Positions 7,200 through 15,187 are shown, numbered from the stretch's first letter. The stretch is 15,816 nt of DNA from Micavibrio aeruginosavorus (GCA_003241285.1 QFOT01000037.1:1-15816); one strand, 5' to 3'. Made by a program: numbers and translations. Notes: generated from the letters alone by a model not told the origin.

Positions 7200-7834
7200 C
7201 AGCCAAGAAAATATCCTTTCTTGTTTTTATGCTCATCTGCATTTCCATCTTCTGCGCGCTTGGCACGTGGCAGGTTAAACGCCTGCACTGGAAAGAAAAC
7301 CTGATCGCCGAGCTGGATAAAGCCTATGTCGACGAGCCAAAAGAAATAACGCCGGATCAAGTATCAGGTTTGAAAGAAGACCAGTTCTTGCGGGGCATTT
7401 TCAAAGGCCGTTTTTATTTCTCCAAAACCTTCAAGCTTATGGGTCAGATAGATGACGGCAAACAGACCAGCCATAGCCTTGTTCCGTTTGAAATATCCAA
7501 GGACCTGACGATCCTTGTCGACATGGGGCCGGATTTTGAAACGCCTCGTGACCAGATAGCGGAGGTAAGCGGACTTTTAAAGAATGCGCCAAAACCCAAC
7601 CGCTTTACACCCGAGAACATACCGGATCAAAATATCTGGTATAGGATCGACCCCAATCAGTTGAACATTAAAAACCTGAAGCCTTTTCTAGTATTGCCCG
7701 AGCATACGCCATGGAAAGACTATCCGTCCATCAAACCCGAACTCAGAAACAACCATCTTCAATACGCGATTTTCTGGTTTACGCTGGCACTCGTAATTGC
7801 GGCGCTGACGGTTTTCTACTTAAGAAAAAGATAG
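7196..7834 (+). CDS. surf1: SURF1 family oxidase assembly protein
   Basis: Inner-membrane assembly factor that helps place heme a in subunit I. At 212 aa it is slightly short for the family. Two helices bracket a periplasmic domain: residues 5-24, ending in LGTWQVKR (22-29), and about 189-208, which follows the hallmark NNHLQYAIFWF (185-195). The NRFTPENIP and WYRID stretches (135-152) fit the family core. One odd point is that the usual Arg-Gly-Trp after the ILVD strand is replaced by Met-Gly-Pro (110-112), so this copy is divergent. The start is set at the ATG overlapping the DUF983 stop (ATGA). A longer frame from 7166 would run far into that gene and is less likely. Confidence 0.9.
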   Translation: MTAKKISFLVFMLICISIFCALGTWQVKRLHWKENLIAELDKAYVDEPKEITPDQVSGLKEDQFLRGIFKGRFYFSKTFKLMGQIDDGKQTSHSLVPFEISKDLTILVDMGPDFETPRDQIAEVSGLLKNAPKPNRFTPENIPDQNIWYRIDPNQLNIKNLKPFLVLPEHTPWKDYPSIKPELRNNHLQYAIFWFTLALVIAALTVFYLRKR

Positions 7835-7872
7835 AAATAGTAGCCCCCCTCTTTAAGTCATTGAAAGCATAA

Positions 7873-7905
7873 TAAAAAAAACGGGCCTAAAAAGGCCCGT
7901 TCTAG
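7873..7905 (-). terminator. rho-independent terminator between convergent genes
   Basis: Arms AACGGGCC (7880-7887) and GGCCCGTT (7894-7901) form a perfect 8-bp hairpin with a 6-base loop. The A-run at 7874-7881 becomes a U-run when read leftward, so it is a strong terminator for the minus-strand endopeptidase gene. Rightward it has only a short T stretch but may still end the surf1 transcript. Confidence 0.85.
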
Positions 7906-7927
7906 AATTCGCTATTCCGTTTAAATA

Positions 7928-9460
7928 CTATTCAATCGATCCGGCATTGGTGCCACGGGCAGAAGCGAGGCGCGTAGTCGATGTTTTGCGTACATATTCC
8001 TGATCGAAGCTGCGGACTTGCGCTTTGAATTTACGCAGTTGCTCGCCTTTCAAGGACTTGTCTTCGGCAACGAGTTTAACGGAACGCGGATTGACCTGCA
8101 CGCCGTTCATCATGACTTCAAAGTGCAGATGCGGCCCTGTCGAGCGGCCTGTCGTACCGACATAAGCGATGACCTGGCCTTGTTTGACGCGCGAACCCGG
8201 ACGGATGCCGGACGCGAAGCGGCTGACATGAGCATAGGCTGTCGACATTTTCGAGTTATGGCGGATTTTGACGTAGTTGCCGTAGGAGCTGAAACGTCCG
8301 GCTTTTTCGATCTTGCCGTCAGCCGCCGCATAAATGGCGGTGCCTGTCGGGGCCGCGAAATCGATCCCTTTATGCATCTTGGTAAATCCAAGCACCGGGT
8401 GCTTGCGTTGACCGAAACCGGAACTGACACGCCCGAAAGCGATCGGTGTTTTCATCAGGCCGCCGCCGCCTTTGCGAACGCTTTTACCGTCTTGCGTATA
8501 ATAGTCTTCGTTACCGTCTTTATCCTTGAAACGGTAGAGCGAGAATTCCTTGCCGCCGATCATCATGCGGGCATGAACGATATTACCGGTCTTGGCAATA
8601 TAACCGTCTGTCGTTTCAAATGTATCGTATAGAACTTCGAGCTTGTCGCCTTGCTTGATATCGCGCTGGAAATCGACCGCGTAGGAGAACATCTTGATCG
8701 CATTGGCTGTTATCGTATCCGGCAGATTGGCCTTTTCCGCAGAGCCGTAGAGAGATCCGTTGATGACTACACGCGCCGCGCGGCGGGTTTCATTTACTTC
8801 TTTCTCATCCAGGCGGGAATTGAGATCGCCTTTTTCATCGCGCTCGATATGGAGCGTCTTTAAAGGATCGATGGTGAAGGAAACTTTGGCGAGATTGAGA
8901 TTGGAACCTGAATTGTCCGGCTCAAGGCGAAGATCGAGCTTTTGACCGGCGCGGAGCTTTTTCATATTGAAATGCTCGGACACGGCTTCGACGACATTAT
9001 GCGCTTCTTCGGAAGGCACGCCGGCATCGACCAGAACGGAAGAGAATGTATCGCCGCGGCCAACCTCGACCGATACATCGACCGGAGCGCTAGGGTCGAC
9101 GGGCGGCTTGTCGTTGACAAGAGCTGCGGATTCAATGGCTTTTGTTTCGCGGCGGATCTGGCCGTCCGAATCACGGAATGGATTAAGCGTTGATAATGTA
9201 TTGCCGGCTTCGGGCTCGATGCTTGCGACTTCGCTGTTGTCGGCAGGGCCCGCCGTATATTCCATGCGGAGTGCTGTGCGCGCGCTCAAAGCGCCCATAA
9301 CGGATAAAACGGCAAATGTTGAAACGACATAGCGCAAACGCAGACGATTATGGCGTGTCAGGATATGACGGGTTTTGAAAGGGATTATGCGATTGATCGT
9401 GCCAAACAGGGCAGAAGCAGAAAACGCATTAAATAGACCAGGCAGTTGATTGAATGTCAT
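7928..9460 (-). CDS. M23 family peptidoglycan endopeptidase (LytM domain)
   Basis: Probable zinc metallopeptidase that cuts peptide cross-links of peptidoglycan during growth or division. It is 510 aa. A basic N-terminus precedes one membrane helix (about residues 44-60), then a variable linker. An OapA/LysM-like segment covers about 130-178 (GRGDTFSSVLVDAGV to LRAGQKLDL). The C-terminal M23 domain spans about 340-460. Its zinc and catalytic residues are all present: His363 and Asp367 in HKGID, His411 in YAHVS, and His444 and His446 in GPHLHFE, so it should be active rather than an EnvC-type activator. A basic tail of about 50 residues follows. No clear ribosome site precedes the ATG at 9460, so the start is less sure than the product. 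It resembles the MepM layout. Confidence 0.9.
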   Translation of the reverse strand: MTFNQLPGLFNAFSASALFGTINRIIPFKTRHILTRHNRLRLRYVVSTFAVLSVMGALSARTALRMEYTAGPADNSEVASIEPEAGNTLSTLNPFRDSDGQIRRETKAIESAALVNDKPPVDPSAPVDVSVEVGRGDTFSSVLVDAGVPSEEAHNVVEAVSEHFNMKKLRAGQKLDLRLEPDNSGSNLNLAKVSFTIDPLKTLHIERDEKGDLNSRLDEKEVNETRRAARVVINGSLYGSAEKANLPDTITANAIKMFSYAVDFQRDIKQGDKLEVLYDTFETTDGYIAKTGNIVHARMMIGGKEFSLYRFKDKDGNEDYYTQDGKSVRKGGGGLMKTPIAFGRVSSGFGQRKHPVLGFTKMHKGIDFAAPTGTAIYAAADGKIEKAGRFSSYGNYVKIRHNSKMSTAYAHVSRFASGIRPGSRVKQGQVIAYVGTTGRSTGPHLHFEVMMNGVQVNPRSVKLVAEDKSLKGEQLRKFKAQVRSFDQEYVRKTSTTRLASARGTNAGSIE

Positions 9461-9750
9461 GATGTCTTAATTTTGATCGGTATGGATGGGACGTTTGTTT
9501 TAAATTCGTCTTGGTTTCCTGATATCCGTTTTGGTTAAGCAAATGACATGCTCGACGCGATTGCCACTAAATAAGTGCATCATGTTTAGCATGTCTGGGC
9601 TTATTTTCAAAGCCCTACCCTCTATTGTCCACAGAACGCCCAAAGGCCTAAATCTCTTCTGCGGAGCGGTGATAATGTCTACAGGCACTCCCCCGAGGAG
9701 TCAAACCATAAGAGACGATCTAAGTAGCTGATAATAAAGGTATTTTCCAA
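9461..9750. other. 290-base non-coding gap with hairpins
   Basis: No convincing gene lies here. Visible structure includes an inverted repeat GACATGC (9545-9551) / GCATGTC (9589-9595), a small hairpin CACT/AGTG inside it (9565-9577), and a 6-bp hairpin GGGCTT (9597-9602) / AAGCCC (9610-9615). A candidate minus-strand promoter lies at 9676-9704. It may be the leader of the M23 gene or a small RNA. No known RNA family was recognised. Confidence 0.5.
9676..9704 (-). promoter_or_regulatory. candidate sigma-70-type promoter upstream of the M23 gene
   Basis: Read leftward, TTGACT (9699-9704) and TAGACA (9676-9681) are separated by 17 bases. The inverted repeat ACTCC (9687-9691) / GGAGT (9697-9701) lies in the spacer and touches the -35 box, so it could be an operator. 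The M23 start is more than 200 bases downstream. This is read by eye only. Confidence 0.35.
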
Positions 9751-10290
9751 TTAACCAGGCTTTTTTCCACCGTTCATTCTGTAGAAACCGTGATATCCGG
9801 GCTTTAATTCTTCTGTCGGCCCCCCCGCCCGCACCGGCCTTGGTGCGAATTTCCCCAACGAAATAAGACGGTCATACATGACCAGCGCCCCTGCTACCCC
9901 GACATTAATGCAGAATTTCATCGGGATTTTGATGGTGAAGTCGCATTTTTCAAGCATTTGCGGCGAAACATTGCCCATTTCGGGTCCGAGTATATAGGCG
10001 GCTTTTAAAGGATGGCGAAAGCTCGGTAATTCGATCGCATCCTCGACCAGTTCGACTGCCACCAACCGGCATCCGAGCGGCAGATCGAGCGTTTCGACTG
10101 AATCATACTCATAGTAGGGGACATGATCGAAGGAGCCGGAGGTGTCGGTTTGCTGAATGCCGCGTATATCGGTATTGGGGGAAACCGTGAAAAAAAAGCT
10201 CGCCCCGAAAGCATGGGCAGACCTGACAAGGCTGCCAACATTCTGGGGCTTGTGAATACCCTCAACTCCGATACCGAAAAATCCGCGCAT
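9751..10290 (-). CDS. SpoU/TrmH family RNA 2'-O-methyltransferase
   Basis: SAM-dependent SPOUT methyltransferase that should 2'-O-methylate a ribose in tRNA or rRNA; the target cannot be told from sequence. The 179-aa protein is a bare catalytic domain without an N-terminal RNA-binding extension. Motif 1 is at residues 9-30, with Asn17 and the catalytic-type Arg23 in NVGSLVRSAHAFGA. Motif 2 is ILGPEMGNVS (100-109) with Glu104. Motif 3 is IPMKFCINVGVAGALVMY (122-139), which forms the trefoil-knot SAM pocket; it has CINVGVA where SLNVSVA is common. The tail ends in GYHGFYRMNGGKKPG. No Shine-Dalgarno is obvious before the ATG at 10290. The orphan gene lies 36 bases upstream, so the two may share a transcript. 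Confidence 0.9.
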   Translation of the reverse strand: MRGFFGIGVEGIHKPQNVGSLVRSAHAFGASFFFTVSPNTDIRGIQQTDTSGSFDHVPYYEYDSVETLDLPLGCRLVAVELVEDAIELPSFRHPLKAAYILGPEMGNVSPQMLEKCDFTIKIPMKFCINVGVAGALVMYDRLISLGKFAPRPVRAGGPTEELKPGYHGFYRMNGGKKPG

Positions 10291-10326
10291 ACGGTGGTCT
10301 AGCAGATTACAAATTTATTGCAAAGT

Positions 10327-10932
10327 TCAGCACGCAATCTCAAAAGCGGGCTGGCCCTTTTTAGCTTTTTCAAAAGCTAATTCCGCTTTCAGGACTTCAT
10401 TGCCTGCGTAAAAATACCCATAATTCGAATAAGCAAAATAAAATTGTAATCGTCTTGGATCCGAACAGGCATCCCGATTATCTCCGATAATGCCTTTAAT
10501 ATGATCAGAAGTAAGAGCCATAGCAGTTTGAGTTTTGTTGTTGAAAATCGCGTATATTTCTTGCGTTTTTTCCCCGTCGGAGGAGACTCCGATATCGGTT
10601 TTATCAAAAAGATAAGCTTTGGAAATTTTTCTTCGGGCTTCTCTGTCGAGTCGATGCGCAGCTAATTCGCAACCATTTGCCAAGGCTTTTGTAAATTCTT
10701 TGGTTGTAAAAACAAATTCCGGAACGCTTATGCCATCTTTAGGTGTCTTAAAAATATGCCATTTACGATCAGGATCGGCAGCAGCGGAAGGATCTTTGCT
10801 TAATAAGCTTTCGATTGTTTTATAGCTGAAAAATCTTCCCGGTGTGCGGCCGTCACTAAGCTGACCTTTGAACCAGGCACCTTGCTCACCTTTGTGAATC
10901 CCATGACGACTATATTTAATAATAATAGGCAT
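10327..10932 (-). CDS. hypothetical protein, AT-rich orphan
   Basis: Not recognised. It is a 201-aa soluble-looking protein from the chosen start, with no signal peptide or membrane helix and no catalytic motif that I can name. It is rich in Lys, Phe, Tyr and Ala, with aromatic stretches near the end (FYFAYSNYGYFYAGNE). Three in-frame ATGs lie at 10947, 10938 and 10932. GGGAG (10941-10945) is eight bases from the third, only two from the second, and inside the reading frame for the first, so the third is preferred. Base composition looks clearly more AT-rich than the flanking genes, suggesting a recent or foreign origin. It lies between an aminotransferase and a methyltransferase on the same strand, which says little about its role. 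Confidence 0.7.
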   Translation of the reverse strand: MPIIIKYSRHGIHKGEQGAWFKGQLSDGRTPGRFFSYKTIESLLSKDPSAAADPDRKWHIFKTPKDGISVPEFVFTTKEFTKALANGCELAAHRLDREARRKISKAYLFDKTDIGVSSDGEKTQEIYAIFNNKTQTAMALTSDHIKGIIGDNRDACSDPRRLQFYFAYSNYGYFYAGNEVLKAELAFEKAKKGQPAFEIAC

Positions 10933-10999
10933 GCGCATATCTCCCATGTGTTTTTTGCATGAGCGTATGCCTGTCTTCTAATATAGGCAAGAAAAAATA

Positions 11000-12220
11000 T
11001 TATTTATTCAGGAAAGTCTCGATCCGGTCCAGCGCATCATTGATCTTGGCAGTGGATGCCCCGAAACACATGCGAAGATAGTCACCGCATCCAGAGCCGA
11101 ACGAACAACCCGGCGCCATTGACACCCCTGCCTCATCAATCAAGCGTCTGGCGAGCGACAGGGAATCTGGCTCACCCTCGATCCGGAAGAATGTGTAGAA
11201 ACTGGCTGGCGGCGGGTTGAAGATAATCCGCTCCATCTTGCCGAAACGTTCTGTGATCAGATCAAGATTGGTGCGCCAGTGCAGGCTCTGGTTTTTGATA
11301 AAAGTCTCGCCGTGGCGAAGCGCGGCGATCCCGCCATATTGGGTGAACATAGGCGGCGCCATATACTCATAAAGCGCCATATCGTAAATCTTGCTCTCAA
11401 CCCGCGCCGGGCCGATCAGCCAGCCAAGTCGCCAGCCGGTCATTGCCCAGCTTTTGGAAAAGCTGTTGACGATAAAGAGCTTGTCCTCCGGTTCGGATAC
11501 ATCGAGAAAGCTCGGGGCGCGCAAGCTATTGTAAGTGGTACGGGCATATATCTCGTCGGAAACGATCCAGATGCCACGCTCCCTCGCGAATTCCATCACG
11601 TCTTCCATATCTTCTTTTGACATGACCCAGCCGGTCGGATTGGACGGCGTCACGAGAAGGATGGCCTTGGTACGCTCGGTGCAGGCATCGAACAGCTCAT
11701 TGAGATCGAGCTGCCATTCGCCGTCACGTTCCGTCATGCAGACTTCCTTGAAAGACGCCCCGGTCATCTCGATAATACCGATCAGGTTTTTCCAGATCGG
11801 CGTCACGGCCAGAACCTCATCTCCTTCATCAAGGATGGATGTTAAAGCCAGATGCACCGCAGTCGTGCCCGAGGCCGTCACGAAAATTCGGTTGGTTGGG
11901 ATATTAAGATTGAAAATCTGGGAGTAATAAGTGGCGATTTCCTGACGGAATTCAGGAATGCCGAGCGGCGGCGCATAAAATGTCTTGCCGTCCTGCATGG
12001 CTTTGGTTGCAGCTTCGATAATGAAATCCGGTGTCGGCGCTTCGCCTTCGCCTTGCGCCAGAGAAATCGTATCGGGGCGCTGTTTGCCATAGCGAAGCAG
12101 CTCCGCCGCCACGTTCGGGGAAAGCTTTTCAAGGCATTTGCGGAAGGCTCGGCTTTCAGGTTTTAAAAGCGATTCCGGTGATAATGGAGGGTTGGTCGAC
12201 ATGGGAGAAGTCATTAACAT
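11000..12220 (-). CDS. PLP-dependent aminotransferase, class I/II (AspC-like fold)
   Basis: Cytoplasmic fold-type I transaminase of 406 aa. Key residues are in place: Asn194 in NPTG (194-197), Asp222 and Tyr225 in SDEIYA for PLP, the Schiff-base Lys256 in SFSKSWAMTGWRLGW (253-267) with Arg264, and the substrate-carboxylate Arg383 in YLRMCFG. The overall pattern fits aspartate- or aromatic-type aminotransferases of subgroup I-gamma; the substrate cannot be set by eye. AGGGG (12229-12233 on the plus strand as CCCCT) is eight bases before the chosen ATG at 12220. It could pair within a small CCCT/AGGG hairpin. Later in-frame ATGs (12214, 12202) lack a ribosome site. The gene stands alone, with a 234-base gap upstream. 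Confidence 0.92.
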   Translation of the reverse strand: MLMTSPMSTNPPLSPESLLKPESRAFRKCLEKLSPNVAAELLRYGKQRPDTISLAQGEGEAPTPDFIIEAATKAMQDGKTFYAPPLGIPEFRQEIATYYSQIFNLNIPTNRIFVTASGTTAVHLALTSILDEGDEVLAVTPIWKNLIGIIEMTGASFKEVCMTERDGEWQLDLNELFDACTERTKAILLVTPSNPTGWVMSKEDMEDVMEFARERGIWIVSDEIYARTTYNSLRAPSFLDVSEPEDKLFIVNSFSKSWAMTGWRLGWLIGPARVESKIYDMALYEYMAPPMFTQYGGIAALRHGETFIKNQSLHWRTNLDLITERFGKMERIIFNPPPASFYTFFRIEGEPDSLSLARRLIDEAGVSMAPGCSFGSGCGDYLRMCFGASTAKINDALDRIETFLNK

Positions 12221-12315
12221 ATTTGCAGCCCCTGAAAAGGGTCCTTATTCGGTTTTTTGATTTTTATTTTCGGTGAAGGTCGGATGCTTAAGGACATCCC
12301 GGGGGCAAATTATGA

Positions 12316-12341
12316 GCGGCTAGGCCGCCGCACATGCGGCC
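12316..12341. repeat. GC-rich overlapping inverted repeats upstream of the aminotransferase
   Basis: GCGGC (12316-12320) pairs with GCCGC (12324-12328) around TAG. GGCCGC (12323-12328) can instead pair with GCGGCC (12336-12341). The two hairpins are mutually exclusive because they share a strand, and a CGC/GCC-rich run continues to about 12353. Surrounding sequence is AT-rich. It lies in the probable 5' leader of the aminotransferase gene. A role as an attenuator-like switch is possible but unproven. Confidence 0.4.
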
Positions 12342-12406
12342 GCCGCCGCTGCGGATGCAGGGGCTAAATAAGCGGCAGATTGTTGCGCGATGCGAAGCAT
12401 GTATTA

Positions 12407-12435
12407 ATTAAAACGTATAGGCGGCGAAAAGGCAA
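12407..12435 (-). promoter_or_regulatory. candidate promoter for the aminotransferase gene
   Basis: Read leftward, TTGCCT (12430-12435) and TTTAAT (12407-12412) are 17 bases apart and resemble -35 and -10 boxes. Transcription would cross the GC-rich inverted repeats and give a leader of about 180 bases. Seen by eye only. Confidence 0.25.
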
Positions 12436-12454
12436 TATAATTTGTTAAAAAATT

Positions 12455-13789
12455 TTAAGCCACCGCAGGAGATGAGTATCCGTCCTGATCAAACACCGTG
12501 CTCTGGGATAGAAAGCGTTCGCGCTGCCTGTCAGCAAAGAATTTATTATAAAGCTCTTCGATACGAGCCGCATTCGCCTCACTTGTCCAGCGTCGTTCGA
12601 ATACATCCCTAACCTGAAATCTGTCTAAATTTTCTGCTGCCTTAATAGCTTCGGCCAGTTTCACGATAGCGTCTTGATCGTTACCAGCCGAAACCTTAAT
12701 ACCTGACAAATAATCATCTATAACTTCATGAACAGCGCCGCAGACAACTCCCTGATAAACTTCATTTCCTATGACTGGTGTGCCACAGGCCATAGATTCA
12801 ATCATCACACGGCCGAAAGGCTCCGGCCACCGTATCGGAAACATGGTTGCCAAGGCATTGCCATACAGGACCTGTTTCTGTTGTTCATTTGCGGGCCCGA
12901 CAAAAATAACGACATTGGGCTTTCCCAGCCTAGCTGCCAGATGATCTAACTCCGCCCTGATTTCTACCGGCGAGCTATCAGCATGACGCGTTAAGAAAGT
13001 TGTATCGCAAATATCGATATACGGCTTGATTTCGTTCGTGAAATAAAAATCTTCATGCAAGGCTGAGCTCGTTGTCTGGCCGGCAATAATAAGCGGTTTC
13101 CTCGCAAGTCGGGCTGAGGCAATGGATAAATCCTGACCTTTATCACGATCGATGCGGCTGATACTTGCAAGATATCCGGCATTCTCAGCCGTTGGATCAT
13201 AATTAAAACGATCCAGACCATGATGTGCCACGCCTATAATTTCAGCCTGATATCTAAGTTTAAGATCCAAGGCCTGATGGTCGGATATTGCCATGATAGG
13301 AAACGGACATTCATTGAAATCTTGGTTTGGATCAGGGTTATGAAGCTGGCATATTGTCATTTCTCCATAACCGGCTTCTATTATACGCCGCATCGAAGGC
13401 GCATAATGACAATGTATCAGGTCATAACCTGCAGCATCAGCATCATCGAGTAACAGCTCCACCAATTCTGCTGTCCGCAATTTAACAGGTTCTTTTGTTT
13501 TGGTTGTGTCTTCATAACCTGTCGTGCGGAGAGCAACGGAACCCTGCCTGACACCATCTCTTGAAAGAACGACACTGCTTTGGCCTAAGCCAAATTCCGT
13601 ATGAAACCCGTATTTATGCGCTATCTCTGCCATCTCTTGAACGATTGTCGAGTTTGAGGGCCCGTAAAGAGTGACATCATGACCGGCCATCGCCTGAAAA
13701 TACGTCAGCTGACTCATGCTGCGTTCAGTGCCGCCATAATCCAGTGGAGGATACGGATAATACATAGCTCCAATACGCGCAATTTTCAT
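12455..13789 (-). CDS. glycosyltransferase family 4 protein, copy A
   Basis: Retaining GT-B glycosyltransferase of 444 aa that should use a nucleotide sugar; donor and acceptor cannot be set by eye. The N-terminal Rossmann domain shows the PYPPLDYGGTE loop (residues 11-22) and LIHCHYAPSM (124-133). The donor domain begins about 205 with the SRIDRDKG loop (Arg212, Lys217). It carries the GT4 EX7E signature EPFGRVMIE (Glu323, Glu331) and ends near EELYNKFF. An extra segment (about 240-290) separates the first donor strands from VIFVGPAN. There is no membrane helix. The start is supported by GGAG nine bases upstream. It is the downstream member of a tandem pair, starting three bases after the stop of copy B. 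Confidence 0.93.
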   Translation of the reverse strand: MKIARIGAMYYPYPPLDYGGTERSMSQLTYFQAMAGHDVTLYGPSNSTIVQEMAEIAHKYGFHTEFGLGQSSVVLSRDGVRQGSVALRTTGYEDTTKTKEPVKLRTAELVELLLDDADAAGYDLIHCHYAPSMRRIIEAGYGEMTICQLHNPDPNQDFNECPFPIMAISDHQALDLKLRYQAEIIGVAHHGLDRFNYDPTAENAGYLASISRIDRDKGQDLSIASARLARKPLIIAGQTTSSALHEDFYFTNEIKPYIDICDTTFLTRHADSSPVEIRAELDHLAARLGKPNVVIFVGPANEQQKQVLYGNALATMFPIRWPEPFGRVMIESMACGTPVIGNEVYQGVVCGAVHEVIDDYLSGIKVSAGNDQDAIVKLAEAIKAAENLDRFQVRDVFERRWTSEANAARIEELYNKFFADRQRERFLSQSTVFDQDGYSSPAVA

Positions 13790-13792
13790 GAA

Positions 13793-15118
13793 TCATATCT
13801 CCATTTGGCGAAAGAAATTTTGCTGCGGCGACAAACAAGCCGTCGGTGAAAAAAATCTCTTTTCAAGAAAGATTTTATATAAATTCTCAATGGCAAAAGC
13901 GTTAGCCTCGGATGTCCATTTCTGTTCAAACACCGAACGAACCAGCCCGCGATCAGCGCCTTTAGAAGCCTTTATTGCAAGCGACAGCTTCTGAAGACAG
14001 TCAGCATCGTCATCAGCCTCTATCTTAAAACCACTTAAACCCTCATCTATAACTTCGCCAACAGATCCACAGAGCATGTCACCAAAACGCGCATTGGCAA
14101 TCACGGGCGTTCCGCACGCCATTGACTCAATCATAACGCGACCAAAAGGTTCTTCCCATCTAATCGGAAAAAGAGTGGCCTGCGCATTGCTATACAAAAC
14201 TTGTTTTTGTTCCTCATTTGCAGAGCCAACGAATATAACGGGATTAGGTTTTCCTATTAAGTTTCCAATATTTTTAATATCAGCTTCAATTTCTTCAGGA
14301 GTGCTTACAAGATGGCGCGTCAAAAATGATGGATCTTCATAGTCGATATAAGGCCTCACATCAGAATGAAAATGCATTTCCATGATAGGGCCGCCCTGTG
14401 TCGTACCCGCCAGCACCATTGGCATATTTGTATTTCTTGCCGCCCGTACAGCAAGATCGAGGCCTTTCTTTTTGCTAAACCGGCCTATAGCCGCCAGATA
14501 TCCCGCATGCTCGGTTGTTGCCTCATTATTAAACTGGTCAAGTCCGTGATACGCGACACCCAAAACCTGGGCATTATGTTCACGAATAATATGGCTTGCA
14601 TGATATTTAGAAATTGCAATTACAGGATAGGGCGCTTCTCTGTATGCAGCACCAGGGTCCAGATCATGCAATTGACAGATCGTCTTGTACTGCAATCCCG
14701 CTTCAATTAATTGCGGCATTATCGCCGTACTGTGGCAGTGAATAATATCAAAATTTTCTTTTTGGTTCTCTCTTATGAGCAGTTGGACAAGCTCGCTATT
14801 TCGTTCTTTCGCACAGGCGTCGTTGTAATCAATTGATGGATAGCCTGTTGTTCTAAATGTTACAGAACCCGCTTGTTCATGACCACCTTTATAAAGAACA
14901 ACTTTATTCTCTGTGCTTAAAAAAACACTATTGAATCCGTATTTTGCAGACACAATCGCCGTTTCGGATTCTATAGTTGAATTACGGGGGCCGTAGAGAA
15001 CGACATCATGGCCAGCCATTGCTTGAAAATACGTCATTTGACTCATGCTGCGCTGAGCTCCGCCGTAATCTGCCGGCGGAAATGGCTGATGCATATTAGA
15101 TAGACGAGCGATTTTCAT
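13793..15118 (-). CDS. glycosyltransferase family 4 protein, copy B
   Basis: GT-B glycosyltransferase of 441 aa, paralogous to its neighbour. Aligned by eye, the first 50 residues share 37 identities and residues 291-340 share 43 of 50. The EX7E motif is at the same positions (Glu323, Glu331 in EPFGRVMIE). IIHCHSTAIM (125-134) and the GRFSKKKG donor loop (212-219) match the family. The N-terminal loop reads YGGAQ where copy A has YGGTE. The C-terminal tail (after about 420) differs completely from copy A. Two ATGs are adjacent; AGGAG (15124-15128) is five bases from the second and only two from the first. The second (15118) is therefore chosen, which also matches the MKIAR start of copy A. 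Confidence 0.92.
   Translation of the reverse strand: MKIARLSNMHQPFPPADYGGAQRSMSQMTYFQAMAGHDVVLYGPRNSTIESETAIVSAKYGFNSVFLSTENKVVLYKGGHEQAGSVTFRTTGYPSIDYNDACAKERNSELVQLLIRENQKENFDIIHCHSTAIMPQLIEAGLQYKTICQLHDLDPGAAYREAPYPVIAISKYHASHIIREHNAQVLGVAYHGLDQFNNEATTEHAGYLAAIGRFSKKKGLDLAVRAARNTNMPMVLAGTTQGGPIMEMHFHSDVRPYIDYEDPSFLTRHLVSTPEEIEADIKNIGNLIGKPNPVIFVGSANEEQKQVLYSNAQATLFPIRWEEPFGRVMIESMACGTPVIANARFGDMLCGSVGEVIDEGLSGFKIEADDDADCLQKLSLAIKASKGADRGLVRSVFEQKWTSEANAFAIENLYKIFLEKRFFSPTACLSPQQNFFRQMEI
13797..13802 (-). promoter_or_regulatory. ribosome binding site of copy A inside the end of copy B
   Basis: GGAGAT (minus strand) is part of the last codons of copy B (Met-Glu-Ile) and also sits nine bases before the copy A ATG. 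Ribosomes finishing copy B would cover it, which suggests translational coupling. Confidence 0.7.
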
Positions 15119-15187
15119 CATGGCTCCTACGCAGTTTCCGCATGCATAGGAAGTTCTGAAAAATACCGCAAGAAAAAAATGGCTAAA

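Noticed and set aside
8018..8632. Open frame on the plus strand inside the M23 gene
   Set aside because: It is antisense to the conserved zinc-peptidase domain, with no family similarity that I can see.
9625..9633. TTGTCCACA, resembling a DnaA box
   Set aside because: It is a single copy with no second box, no AT-rich unwinding region and no replication gene nearby, so there is no support for an origin.
9500..9688. A 62-codon frame on the minus strand in the gap between the methyltransferase and M23 genes, starting with GTG
   Set aside because: The GGGGGAG before it abuts the start with no spacing, it overlaps the promoter candidate, and the product has no hydrophobic, signal or domain pattern. 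Non-coding is the simpler reading, though it cannot be excluded.
9530..9740. Possible 6S RNA or signal recognition particle RNA in the gap
   Set aside because: Neither the long closing helix with a central bubble nor the conserved SRP tetraloop region could be found on either strand.
12324..12371. Ala-rich frame in the GC-rich patch ending in Lys-stop
   Set aside because: A TAG stop lies directly before it and no start codon is available, so it is a by-product of the GCC-rich repeats.
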